The notes under the pieces were generated by a model, which saw only the letters and a list, made by a program, of their open reading frames with translations, was not told the DNA's origin and searched no databases. DNA of 64,000 nt from Selaginella tamariscina (Eukaryota; Streptophyta; Lycopodiopsida; Selaginellales; Selaginellaceae), in NCBI GenBank assembly GCA_003024785.1, contig PUQB01000161.1, forward strand, positions 62,001 through 126,000, given 5' to 3'. The number at the start of each line of letters is the position of its first letter. Positions within the stretch are counted from its first letter, which is position 1. Position numbers and translations under genes: made by a program. Of this stretch, positions 1 to 11,400 are shown piece after piece.

Positions 1-265
1 CCATATAGGAATATTTGGAAAGTTCCCTCTCGAGAAGTGCAATAGCTCTGAAGATGAATCTGGTTTAATGTCGGAGTCTAAGGATGATCTTCAATTAGAT
101 ATTAAATCGGAAGTTATCTTGAGGAGTAAAACATTCATATACTCCATTACCTATAGAAACATCAACAAAGATACGGAAGATCATGAACGATCTTTTAAGC
201 AGCTAAAACCTTCTTTGCCTCACTCAGAAGGTAATAGCGAAGAAGAATTGTTAATGAGTTCTTAG
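1..265 (+). pseudogene. C-terminal tail of X gene (element 0)
   Basis: This matches the acidic, Ser/Glu-rich C-terminus of the X protein in element I (23470-23660) and element II. It ends in the same SPHSEGNSEEEL-type tail, with the stop at 263-265. The upstream part lies outside the window. Several substitutions separate it from the other copies. It is a non-functional fragment; the tail has a basic patch followed by an acidic patch and no recognised domain. Confidence 0.6.
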
Positions 266-573
266 AGTGATGAACAGTTGTAAATGAGTGTAACATAAGG
301 CATTTTTGTATATTTCGTTTATATTTGTACAGAAAATAAATTCTCAAGGATTAATGAAGTTTTAGTCATGGGTCACACAATTAACAAGGTAAATAATATA
401 CCTTGATAATTGGACCATTTTAACTGTAATGAAACAGTTGAGAACATAGATTTTCAGCATTGCCATGAGGTAAGAGAGGGGTTTGACAAAAAATTTCTTG
501 TGCCACATGTCAGAATGAGAGAGTTCATGCAGGAAAATGGATAATAATGCAGCTCAAAACATCCTTACCATGA

Positions 574-1576
574 AACTCTACAAAAAGGACAAGTGCACTT
601 ACCTTACTGCATATGATGAATCTTTTTTGAAAATTGCATCTCTAAAAAAAGTTGTGCTTTGCTTGTGACTGAGGTGCCAGACTTCAAAAAAATTTCTTAA
701 GGAGTATATAAAGAGGGGAGTGATTCTTTAGTTGGTCCTTGTGCCGTTACAATTATTTTTCTCCATACGAGATGGTATACCTATTATGCAGTACAAGTTA
801 CGGCCATTAGAGCAGGAGTGGTTACCAAAAGAGGGGTTAATGCTCTTCAAAAGTGGAGAGAATGGAAAGCCACTTCTCCAGAAGGACAACCAGACCTATT
901 CCATTAAGTGCCTAGCTCAAGGAACAAGAGGTTATTATAATGGCAATCAAAAAATATGTGGCATGGGTTCAAAAATCGATGCTAAAGAATTCTGATAAGG
1001 CAACTGGTTACTCAGAACTATATAAGCATGTGGTCGACTATTGGGAGACTGTTGTTCGAGAGTTGGAAGGGCCTATGTCACAAGTACAGAATTGCAAACA
1101 CCTTTTTTGGCCTAAAACAAGGTGGTGAGAGGATTGAAATGACATCACTGAGCACAGACGATATAGAAGCCAGTAGTGATGTGGAAGTGCAAACCCCACA
1201 CTTTGTTGGACAAAGGAACCAAAAACCTAAGCATACTTTGATTGCTGCCAGGATCTTCAAAAACTAATGATGGTTCTCATTACTCCAGATGCGTCATATA
1301 ATCAGCCTATTTGGATGGGTTAAATTATCGACACACCTGAAGTAATCACAAAAAATAGTATTGTTAAGGTTGCATGGTTCAAACCACAAAAAAGGCGACA
1401 CAAGAAGGAGGCGAAAGATATAATGGATGCCTAGAGAAAACATGGTCTCCCAATCAAAAAGACCCAGCATGTTTTATAAATGTTAAATTCATTCGATATA
1501 GGTGGATGTTAAGAAGTGTTTGATAAAGTCACAATTAAACAAAACTGCAAGGGAATGTATGTTTTATGAAGCTTAA
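574..1576 (+). pseudogene. 3' fragment of DUF7869-like transposase gene (element 0)
   Basis: Aligns with exon 2 of the intact copy (32417-33422), beginning at the Ser-Thr-Lys-Arg region just after the GHTHEDID motif and ending at the same stop context. The frame changes several times (for example at about 680-740, 880-900, 1070-1130 and 1260), so it cannot encode the protein. An AT-rich tail follows to the terminal repeat ending at 2087. Confidence 0.75.
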
Positions 1577-2087
1577 AGCAATTACAAAATTATAAAATAT
1601 CATATATTTAATATTCATAATTATTATAAACTCTTAATAATAGACCAATTGTTTACTTAACTATATAAATTTAAAAAAACGATATGGAATATTGACTATT
1701 ATTATTATAGGATTTTGTATATTATTATATATTATTACTACTACAAATTTTTAATTAATAATGTTATATTTTAAATATTAATATTTTAATAACAACATCA
1801 ATATTTATATAATGTACCTTTTATGCTCTTCCTTAATTGTTATATTAGGCAATATATTATATAATTTAATACTTTCTACTTTTATAATGTTATTAATTTT
1901 TGTTCAATGAATGCTATAATTTATTCAAGGGTCAAATACAAAATAGAATATTCTAAAGAATATTCTTTTCAAACATATATTTTAAAGAATATTCCTTTAA
2001 TATCAGAAAATGCTAATTAAATAACTAAAATTGCTAATTATTAGGAAATAGGACTATAGCTATGCCCATTTTAGTTACAACTTGCAT
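1577..2087. other. AT-rich 3' tail plus terminal repeat of transposon fragment
   Basis: A strongly AT-rich non-coding segment matching 33423-33928 of element II. It ends in the transposase-side terminal repeat (2061-2087, ending ACAACTTGCAT). No gene seen. Confidence 0.65.
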
Positions 2088-2088
2088 A

Positions 2089-2738
2089 CATTGTAATGTT
2101 GCAGAAAAAGGTGATTTGTAAAGATTAGAATTTTGACCAACGAGTATGTTATAAACCTCTTGAATTTTACAATATAAAAAAGAAAACAAGCCATACTTCT
2201 TCAAGAATGAAAGAATAATTGGGACTCATTGGGAGATCAGTCGTTTAAGGATAATGAAGAACGCACATTGATTAGTGGTAGATGACTTTCCTCATAAGGC
2301 TATGCTCAACCAAAACATTGCTTGTATTCATCCAATCACTTTCGACCCATATTCTGATATCAATATCATGGATGAGCTAGTTACGTGCCTCAGAAAAAGA
2401 ATCTTGAAAACTTTTGTGAGCAGTATTCATCGTATTAAACATTTCCTAAAGCTTTTCTTTCTCGTGATTTTGAATTTTATAAAATGAAGAATAGCAACCA
2501 GGCGCTTTATAATATTATTCTTAAGAAACGTCAATTTTTAAATCAGTGTTTATGCAGACCTTTTCTTATCACATCTTATGTATTAACAAGGATGACATCT
2601 CCCAATTGCATTCGTGAGAGTGTTAGGTGGTGGCAACAACATCAAGATATTGACCAAAATGATTTGATTAATCTGGAGAGTGATGATTTAAACAAAATGA
2701 GAAGATTTCTTTGTATGATAGGAAGAAAGTATTTATAA
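2089..2738 (+). pseudogene. C-terminal part of FCP1/NIF-like Y gene (element 0)
   Basis: Matches the second half of gene Y in elements I and II. It includes the region of the HAD motif DDSPQKAML (here D-D-F-P-H-K-A-M-L, with a Ser-to-Phe change) and the conserved tail ending RKYL with a stop at 2738. Frameshifts around 2390-2490 split the frame. The N-terminal half was replaced by the 574-2087 fragment. Confidence 0.65.
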
Positions 2739-2998
2739 AAAATTAACATGTTGATAAGAAAATGATTTCATTTATAATTATGTTTGATAGTATTTTTAAT
2801 TATTGTAAACTATTTTTAGAATAATATGAATATTCTAAGATATTTTAGGAATATTCCTTATTAAGTAAGGTTATTAAAGGATTAATTTATTAATTAATTA
2901 ATATTTAAGGCTTAATTACATATTAATTAAATAATTAATTAATAATTAAAACTTAAGTATTAATTAGTAATTTATTTTATACTCCCATTTTCACGTAT

Positions 2999-3025
2999 CA
3001 TGCCCACTTTAGTTACAACGTGCAT
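2999..3025. repeat. Terminal inverted repeat, Y-gene end (element 0)
   Basis: A 27-bp terminal repeat ending in AGTTACAACGTGCAT. It is nearly identical to the rc of 6790-6816 and to 25401-25426. It marks the outer boundary of element 0. Confidence 0.75.
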
Positions 3026-3028
3026 ATA

Positions 3029-3117
<89 letters not shown>

Positions 3118-3130
3118 ATATATATATTGA
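3026..3130. repeat. (AT)n microsatellite
   Basis: About 100 bp of nearly pure TA dinucleotides directly abutting the element 0 terminus, perhaps the insertion target or a later expansion. Confidence 0.9.
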
Positions 3131-3600
3131 TAAACTGATAATTTGGTTTAAGAGAAGAATATTTTAAGAATAATAAAATAAGAAATCCTGTTAAGTCGAG
3201 GTTTTTTATATTATTATGTAACTTGTATTACTTCTTACTGTTCAAAATCATGTAATACATTGAAATCATCTGTAATAACTAATACACAATTATCAAGTGT
3301 CAATCACTTTTGGTAACTCATTTAAAATAACCTTACCTTAACAAAGTGTTAATATATTTAGGGTTCAAAGTTCTTTGTTTATATTTTTACTTTGTTACTA
3401 ATCCTCTACAATTCATGTTCAAAGCAAGATTTATCTTGTAGAAAAATATAAGTGGAAAGGAAGTGTAAATCATGCTGCAAATCATATTTCATTCTACCCA
3501 TAATTATCCTCCTTAGCACATGCGAGATTTATCCTATTAAAACCTTTTATCTATTTAAAATCACTACTCCTATTCATTGGAACCAATGGCCAAATATTAT
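3131..3600. other. AT-rich intergenic DNA, nothing recognised
   Basis: No open frame of note, no RNA gene and no similarity to other parts of the window seen. Confidence 0.5.
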
Positions 3601-3609
3601 TCGATGAGC

Positions 3610-3692
3610 AATAAGGTTCACCCATATAGCAAATATTACATGGTTCAACATTGACATTCCATGTAATATCGACTACATGGGTGAACCTTATT
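3610..3692. repeat. Inverted repeat (34-bp arms, 15-bp loop)
   Basis: Arms at 3610-3643 and 3659-3692 are complementary at about 29 of 34 positions. The outer 16 bp pair perfectly (AATAAGGTTCACCCAT with ATGGGTGAACCTTATT). It could be a small foldback element or a hairpin RNA source; there is no direct evidence of transcription. Confidence 0.75.
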
Positions 3693-3805
3693 ATTTATCT
3701 ATCAAGATGTTGGAACTTGCTAGCCCAAAGACTCCTTTAGAGAGTCATGTCTCTATAAATGCTAGTCGCTTATGTTCTTCCTCATGTAGGGCATTTTCCC
3801 ACTGA

Positions 3806-3907
3806 CCCCATAGCACTCCTTAGCGCTAAGGAATTCTATGGGGTGGGTGTGTGTAAAAAATCCCCACACCGAAGCATCCATAGCACTATGGAGTGTTTGG
3901 TGTGGGG
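3806..3907. repeat. Two tandem hairpins
   Basis: The first hairpin is 3806-3843, with arms of about 19 bp around TTAGCGCTAA and two mismatches. The second is 3862-3907, with arms of about 23 bp starting CCCCACACC and ending GGTGTGGGG. Both share the CCATAGCACT core, suggesting duplication of one foldback unit. Function unknown. Confidence 0.65.
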
Positions 3908-4199
3908 GGAGTGCCCCATAGCAAAATATTGTCATGGGTTGGAGCCGCCACACTAACTGCATGGACACTTAGCATTTGCTAGTAGGGTTTGCATGCACCG
4001 TGGTTCACACGTGTGGCTATGGTGTGCCTAAAGGGCTTGTTCCTCCTAAAATTTACAAAGGCCACCATTTCATTTATTTTTAAGATTTGTGGTCAAATAT
4101 AACAAAGGGTTAGTTTTGTCTTAAATAACAAACAAGGTAGGTTATGTTCGGCACAGCATTATCTCTTTTTACTCATCTTTTAAATCTTTAGGCGTTTCA

Positions 4200-4760
4200 T
4201 GTTCAACAACTTCCTCTTCTTACATCACCTTAAAATAACATAACTATTACGATAGTTCACAATATTCTTTAACAAAATGACCAAATTTATTACAATTATA
4301 ACATTTTGAAGCTCTATTGGTAGACTGCAAAGAAGCAAACTCCAGGACGGGCCCTTGGCCTATTGAGGTGGTAGTAAAGCTAATGGTTTTTGAGTTTTGA
4401 TGGGTCTTGTTAATGTGTCTGAAAACTTTGAACTATTGACAAAGGGACTTACACTTCAAATTGATGTGACTGAATTGATCATTTATTAAAACCTTCTTCA
4501 CCCGGACATTGGAGGATAACTATGTAGTTTAGGTTTGGTTCATTACCTTTATTGTACAAGTTTTTTAATGGCATGCTATAAGTTACCTTTTGAACTGCCT
4601 CTTGACAATCTCAATAGTTTATTAACTTGTACATTAAGATTTTCCTTTGAGTCTTATTATTCAAGTTAACCATGAAGCAATTTTGAGCTTCATCTTCACT
4701 CATATTTGGGACCAAATGCCGTACAATTTCGAATCAATAATTATAGTCTTTGAAGTTCTT
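4200..4760 (-). pseudogene. Degenerate retroelement gag with zinc knuckle
   Basis: On the minus strand, conceptual translation across several stops gives gag-like text, including a region near 4560-4740 of QEAVQKV type. At about 4270-4320 there is a Cys-Tyr-Asn-Cys...Gly-His-Phe-Val-Lys...Cys sequence, which is a CCHC zinc knuckle with one extra residue before the last Cys. No protease or reverse transcriptase follows. Family assignment (Ty1 or Ty3) is not possible from this fragment. Confidence 0.45.
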
Positions 4761-5142
4761 GTATACAAGTTGCCAAATCAGCATGCAATTGCAATCTAAG
4801 GTTATCCAACATATATTATTTTTTGATCATCTTTTTCATGTGTCTCCAACTGTTTTGGTATCCTCCTTCACCTTCAACAATTTACCACCAAGTTTATCTT
4901 TTTCCTTGAGAAACTACTTAACACACATACCTTTTTTGCCTTTCTCAAGGAAGCGACCTCAAAATAACTTTCCATATCATATAACCAATTATCTAAAACT
5001 TTGTAATATTTTGTAACTAACAGAATTCAACCAACTTGAACTTACTAGGACCACAACCATCTTCATTTATCAAAGAATTTGATCTAGAGAAACCTGACTT
5101 TGAATCATGTTTTTTTTTTTTTTTTTCCATGTATATGGTTGT

Positions 5143-6789
5143 TGTTAGAGTTTTAACCCGGAGGGCTAACACGTAGCAACACATGGCCGTTAGGTGGCCT
5201 TCCGGTGTCATCATCCTATGTGAGTAATGCTAAGTCTTCTAAGATAACCCCAAGAGTTTGACTTAGATGCCTAGTTAAACAAAAGACTTAGAATCCAAAC
5301 CTAAGTCCCCTATAATGACCATCCCCAAACCCTAGAGGATATCTCGAGTAGACTTTAGGATCCTATCCCAGTAGACCTAGACATGCTCATGTCCTAACCC
5401 CATAAAGAAGATGTGTCTCACAAGTAACTCCGTGATAGAACTAGGGCATTGTCATTACCCTTGAGGAATCACCCTCATCCAGGAGTACAACCCCTCTAGA
5501 ATGACAAGAGGTACCTTGAACCATGACTAACCCCTAAGAGTTTGAGTGGCCAAGTCATACCCTAGACTTAAGGCTAGTACTTAGTGAGGACATGAGTGTG
5601 CGTCATAGGCGGACACGAGTGTTCTACTAAGAAAACTCCCTAAGGTTAGGTTTGGATAACCTTAAGTACATGACCTTGCGAGTGCTTCACGAAAGGGCTC
5701 ATGCTAACAAGCTTAGGTCGTTCAACCCTTGGTTTTAAGGAGAACACTCTCCTAGCCAAGTGTGCCAAAGCACACCTAGTTATGAGACCTAACCTCTCTT
5801 GTGCAGATGTCTAAGGCTTGGCACCTTAGTGCAAGCACAAACATGCATGTTTGCTAGAGTATCCAACCCCTTGGAGACAAATCCATGACACAACCCCAAA
5901 GGGCATGCCTCGGTGTTGTATCATGTGACGTCTAGCCTAGTGTCACATCTTCATGTGACACTACCTTTCACAATGTGGTCTATCATGCCTTAGATTTAAG
6001 AGTCACAAACGTGGCTCTTAAATGCCAACTCTAAAACCCCTTAGTGAACCCTTATGAACTCGATAAGGAAACCCTATCAACTACAAACCCCACAATCACA
6101 ATTTAGATAAGAACACAAACATGCCTTACTTAGCTGTGAGTGTTGCTCTTAGCTTGACATGGAGGAAGAGGCTGGAGACAAGCCTCAACCTCTGACCCTT
6201 GGAACGTGCATTCCAATAAGAACTCATAGGCATGGATTTGTCAACATTAAGGGTAAATTACCATGAAGGTGGGACGTATCCCTGTCATCTGGAAGTTAGG
6301 GCGGCACAATAGAGGGATGTACCTTAACGACACACGATAAAGCTTGCATTGGCAGAAGAGCAACGAACTTAGTCATGAACCCAGGAGCTCTCCGACATGT
6401 ATTACTTAATACATGTGATAGAGCCCCCCCCCCCCCCCCCCCCCCCCCCTATTTTCTTGTTTACATAAGTGGGCTGGTAAAGAATCTCATTCCTAGAGGG
6501 AATATACTTGGTGAATTAATTAATGACTCATTAACCCCTAAGCCCTAACCTGAGGGGTTTAGGGCAACCCTAAGGTTAGGTCAACCTTAGGAGTGTTTCT
6601 ACCCATATTCAACATACCAAACTCACCAGAACCACCCAAAAACCTAATTAGGACATGAAAAACTAGGGTAAAAGTTTTCTAGATGGAAGTGCTAGCTTTA
6701 CCTAGAGTTTCTTGTAAATATCTAATGACACTCAGCCAAACTATATTTAAATGCACTAAGTTCAGTAACATAGTTCAGTAAGTAACAAT
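5143..6789 (-). mobile_element. Truncated solo LTR (family of 4 copies)
   Basis: The reverse complement aligns with the complete solo LTR at 25833-27593. The LTR 3' end (TGTTAGAG on the plus strand, for TGACA) is at 5143. The first ~47 bp of the LTR are missing at 6789, exactly where the terminal repeat of element II starts. A run of about 26 C at 6424-6449 corresponds to the G run in the other copies. No internal retroelement genes adjoin it. Confidence 0.75.
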
Positions 6790-6816
6790 ATGCACATTGT
6801 AACTAAAGTGGGCATG
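6790..6816. repeat. Terminal inverted repeat, left end of element II
   Basis: Starts ATGCACATTGTAACTAAAG and ends GGGCATG. Inverse copies lie at 2999-3025, 25401-25426 and 33902-33928. Confidence 0.85.
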
Positions 6817-7065
6817 ATACGTGAAAATGGGAATATAAAATAAATTACTAATTAATACTTAAGTTTTAATTATTAATTAATATGTAATTAAGCCTTAAAT
6901 ATTAATTAATTAATTAATTAATCCTTCAATAACCTTACTTAGTAAGGAATATTCCTAAAATATCTTAGAATATTCATATTATTCTAAAAATAGTTTACAA
7001 TAATGAAGAAATACTATCAAACATAATTACAAATGAAATCATTTTCTTATCAACATGTTAATTTT

Positions 7066-8160
7066 TTATAAATACTTTCTTTCTATCATACAAAGAAATC
7101 TTTTCATTTTGTCTAAATCATCACTCTCCAGATTAATCAAATCATTTTAGTCAATATCTTGATGTTGTTGCCACCACTTAACACTCTCACGAATGCAATT
7201 GGGAGTTGCCATCCTTGTTAATACATAAGATGTGATAAGAGAAGGTCTGCATAAAGGCTCATCTAAAAACTGACGTTCCTTAAGAATAATATTATAAAGT
7301 GCCCGGTTGCTATCCTTCATTTTATAAAATTCAATATCACGAGAAAGAAAAGCTTCAGGAAATGTATGATACGGTGGATACTGCTCACAAAAATTTTCGA
7401 GATTCTTCTTTCTGAGGCACGTATCCAAGTAGTTCACTAGCTCATCCATGATATCGGTATTAGAATATGGATCGAAAGTGATTGGATGAATACAAGCAAT
7501 GTTTTGGTTGAGCATAGCCTTCTGAGGAGAGTCGTCTACTACTAACATCTGTGCGTTCTTCATTATCCTTAAGCGACTGATCTCCCATGAGTCCCAATTA
7601 TTCTTTCATTCTTGAAGAAGTATGGCTTGCTTTCCTTTCTTATATTCTGAAATTCGAGAGGTTTATGACACATTCGCTGGTCAAAATCCAATCTTTACGA
7701 ATCACCTCTTCTGCAACACTACAATGTTTCTTAAGTAAATTCAACAGCGGTGTTAAGTTATGAATCTGCATGCATGACCAAATCCCCACAAGCGCACCCA
7801 TCTCCTTAAGCTTTTGAAAGAGACGATCCAATCCTGATGAAAAATAATATCATATCGAAATTTACCATGACAAGGAATGAAATCTCCTTGTTTGATTTCT
7901 GTTTTTCTATCCTGGGGCCTTTGTCGATGAAGCAGAACACCATTGACATCCAACAACACAATATGGCCATGAGTAACATGAGATGGCGTTGCCTCTTGAA
8001 TACTTTGCTCCCTTTCACATTTATCCGTTGCCACTATCTCGTTGCCTATCCCTTCATCATTTAATTGTACATCATCCTTACAAGATTCAGATATTGCATG
8101 CGCTGAAGAAATTGATTTCGGAACTGAAGCCAATAAAAATGATGATGAAGTGGCCCCCAT
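7066..8160 (-). pseudogene. Gene Y: FCP1/NIF-type HAD phosphatase-like protein (element II)
   Basis: Predicted start ATG at 8160 (MGATSSSF), stop at 7066-7068. Seen: a HAD motif I-like segment LLDVNGVLL, then a segment matching the NIF consensus (PGLDRLFQ, later VGIWSCM), then motif III/IV-like DDSPQKAML, and a C-terminal extension of about 110 residues with a WWQQHQD segment. The family (FCP1/SCP/NIF) dephosphorylates phospho-Ser/Thr, classically on the RNA polymerase II CTD, using DxDx(T/V). Here the second Asp is Asn in both readable copies, so catalysis is doubtful. A one-base loss near 7835 breaks the frame before PGLDRLF, and the frame changes again near 7640. The gene lies between X and the element end, on the same strand as X. 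Confidence 0.65.
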
Positions 8161-8485
8161 GTAACGATGTTTTGAGCTGCATTATTATCCATTTCCTGCA
8201 TGAACTCTATCATTCTGACATGTGGCACAAGAAATTGTCGCCAAACCCCTCTCTTACCTCATGGCAATGCTGAAAATCCATGTTCTCAATTATTTCATTA
8301 CATCTGCAAAATGATAATTAGCTGACCTTAAAATTATCAAGGTATATTATTTACCTTGTTAATGTGGGACCCATGTTTGAACTAAAAGCTTCATTAATCC
8401 TTGAGAATTTATTTTCTGTACAAATATAAAAGAAATATACAAAAATGCCTTATGTTACACTCATTTACAACTATTCGTCACTCTA

Positions 8486-11400
8486 TCAATTCATTATCAA
8501 TTCTTCTTCGCTATTACCTTCTGAGTGAGGCGAAGAAGGTCTAAACCGCTTGTGAGATGGTTCAAGATCTTCTGCATCTTCTATTGATGTTTCCATGGGT
8601 CCTGGAGTGTGCGAATGTTCTGTACTCTTCGAGATAACTTCCGGTCTAATATCTGATTGAAGTTCGTTCTCAGACTCTGAGATTGAACCAGATTCACCTT
8701 CAGAGCTATCGCACTTATTTGGAGGAACTTTCTCAAATACGCCTTTATGGAATCGTTGGGGTACTCAGTTGAGACCCAATCTATCCACTTGTTCAGGTCC
8801 TCAACCATGGTCTTATCCTTTTCAATGGCAAAACACACATGTATGCCGAAGGTAAACTCCTTCAAGACGGACCCCTAGTGCAGTAGTCAAAAACCCACGC
8901 ATCACTATGAGGACCCTTAATCAAGTTGACGATGCTCCGTGCCGCTTGACTTGTAATGTTTGGATAACGTACATTGTCGAATACGTCACTCATACCTATC
9001 GGTGTATCGGATGGAGGTTCAGGGCCGTTGGAGTGCAAACAGATGCCTGGCCAGTCATTTGGAAGTTGAAATTATTTGGCGCATTCCTAACAACCAAGTG
9101 AACAACGGTATCAATGCACTTGGGATTAGCATCGTTCATATAAAATCCTGTCCAACGATGTCTATTCTTCTTGGCGAAGGCGAAGGCAAAAGTATCGGTG
9201 ACATGAGCAAGAATCAAGAAATAAATACCTGAAAAAGTAGGTATCAGTGAGAGGCAAGCATGAATTCAATAATAAATACCTTCTATGTATATGCTTGCAC
9301 GGCTAAGTTTCTCCACCAGATCCTCTAGTGCCCTATCTGTCGAAAGATTTTTTGACACCCGCCGATCCATCACGAACAATTGAAACGGTTTCCTACAAGC
9401 AGTGATGTTACCCCATAAAGTCTCCGAATCTAACAACAAACATCTGTAGGGCTTGTCGTGATTCGTAGCATCCTCCTTTATAAGGTTCAATTCGGTTCTC
9501 CGCTGCTGAAGGACTGCCATAAGAGAAGGCGTCATCCCAATGTTCTCCTTTTTGGCGTTGGCGTGCAATAGATTCTTGCCCAGATCTTCCGATTGGTTCA
9601 CCCATTCGACAAGCATATCATCGTTCGTCACATGCAAATATTTGCTGACCTCTTCATATGTTGAAGTCGAGGTCCAACCCAGTTTGTGGCAGTGTATTCC
9701 CAACCACTCCTTGAAATGCCTGACCGTCTTCAACTCCATTGCCTTGAGATGAAAAGGAGAGGTTGGGCTGCTGTTATTAATTTGTAGTTTGCCATCGATC
9801 ACCAAATCAGCCAAGACTTCCATCTCCTCCATCGTTGTTCCATTTAAAGGCTTCAACCATGTGAGCTTGAAATCGTTGTCTACATCCTTTGTAGATTGAA
9901 CAGACTTAGCCTTCGGCGTCTTACTGGGTTTCTTTGCAGACTTTTCTGAGGGCTCCCCTTCACTTGTCTGCTTCTTCTTCAGTGTTCCTTTTGAAAAGGA
10001 TTCCATAATCCCCAACCATTTGGCAAAGATCCTATCTTCGGGGCAAGAAATCAACATCATCAGAAAGGATGTTTCCTTCCCGCCCACCTGGGCAAAATCA
10101 ACTGCTGCAATTTCTTCAACTCTCTGAGGAAAAAGACAGATTAATATACCGGCGAGATAAATCCCGCCCAAACAATTTGCTTACCCGGTATTCCGCAGAT
10201 TGTGTATTCCCTGCGGTAGCTCTTTGTGGTCGCTGAAGAGATTCCCACACGGCTCGCGTGTGTTTAAACTTCTCCCATATTTTGCTGTTGTAGTGGTTGG
10301 TGTCGGCAGCGTCCCATTCCGCCGATAACTTATGGTACTGCTCGATTGTGAGATTCGGCTTAGCTAAAAACGCCGATCTTTTTGTCAGCTTCTCACGGGT
10401 ATGCTCGGAAAGTTTTGTTGCCATCGTTCCTTTGTTGTGTTCCTCGAGAAGTCGTTGGGCTGCCGTTATTGTGTGCTGGCCACTAATGATGTAGTACTTG
10501 ATAGATTTTTATTCTCCGTCTGAATCTTCATGAGTTGTTCTGGTGTTGTGATCCAGACTTTGTCAGCGCCCTTCCTTCTTTCATAGTATGGACACAAAAC
10601 AGCATTATGTGGAACGGTATAAGAATTGTCGTCCTTCATCTTCTCCATGAGCTCAGCTACACGTTCCTGGTTGAGTGGCCTGTAATTGAAGTTCGCTGCA
10701 ATATTTAACCCTACAAGGATAAATCTTATCATCCAACATCATTTCCTTGTGACTTATTGCAGCATGAGATGCCACAGGTGCAGCTGACAAAACGATTGAT
10801 GATTTTCTTTTGCGATCCGAATCAACATGTGTGATCCCCGACTGCAGCTGTTCTAGTGTTCTCGGTACACTCTTCCAGCTCCCAAAGCTCCTAAGCAAAT
10901 TGAACGTGATCTGTAGAGAACCTGAGACCGAGCCACCCTCTCAATCTCCATTATGATGTCGCTGTGTTCTTCTTCAATGTGAAGAGGGAAGATTGCTCCA
11001 CTTGCTGATTTTCTGTATTGTGAAGCAATATCTCCTGACAATACACCTACTCGATGAGTCTGAAGATTTCGAAGTAGACATCCAGATGGATCCCCTCCAT
11101 AGATGGGCTTTCGTTGAGTTGAAGAAGAACTCCAAGGTCAACATCATTAGTGAACACGTGAACGTCATTATCCACAAGTCGACAAAACCACCCGAAATTA
11201 ATGTTGTAACTGACGACCTCTGGATCCGAGAACGTGACATTGGATGGAACAAGGCATATGTGTCGAGCATCGTCCAATCTGGGTTCGCAGCCTGCTTTCG
11301 GGTGCTTGACTAGCGAATCTACTTTCCATTGTTTTGCTTGTCCATGAGATGTGACAGAGGTTAATTTGACAGCAGCCATGGTTGCTCCAATGCGCTTCCC

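Larger units (their letters stand above)
1..3025 (+). mobile_element. Element 0: truncated, chimeric copy of the large DNA transposon
   Basis: The right end of a family member, entering from outside the window. Positions 1-573 match the X-gene tail, X/Y spacer and Y-gene start of element I (about 23470-24045). Positions 574-2087 match the end of the transposase block, including its terminal repeat. From about 2089 the Y gene resumes (matching about 24488-25147) and the copy ends in a terminal repeat at 2999-3025. A 3' fragment of the transposase side therefore sits inside gene Y in place of about 440 bp. Only one end of the inserted piece carries a terminal repeat, so it is truncated or recombined rather than a clean insertion. 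Confidence 0.7.

Noticed and set aside
6424..6449. Long C run (and similar runs at 42066, 57398 and 62386) as functional elements
   Set aside because: Homopolymers in unrelated contexts; likely slippage or assembly artefacts.
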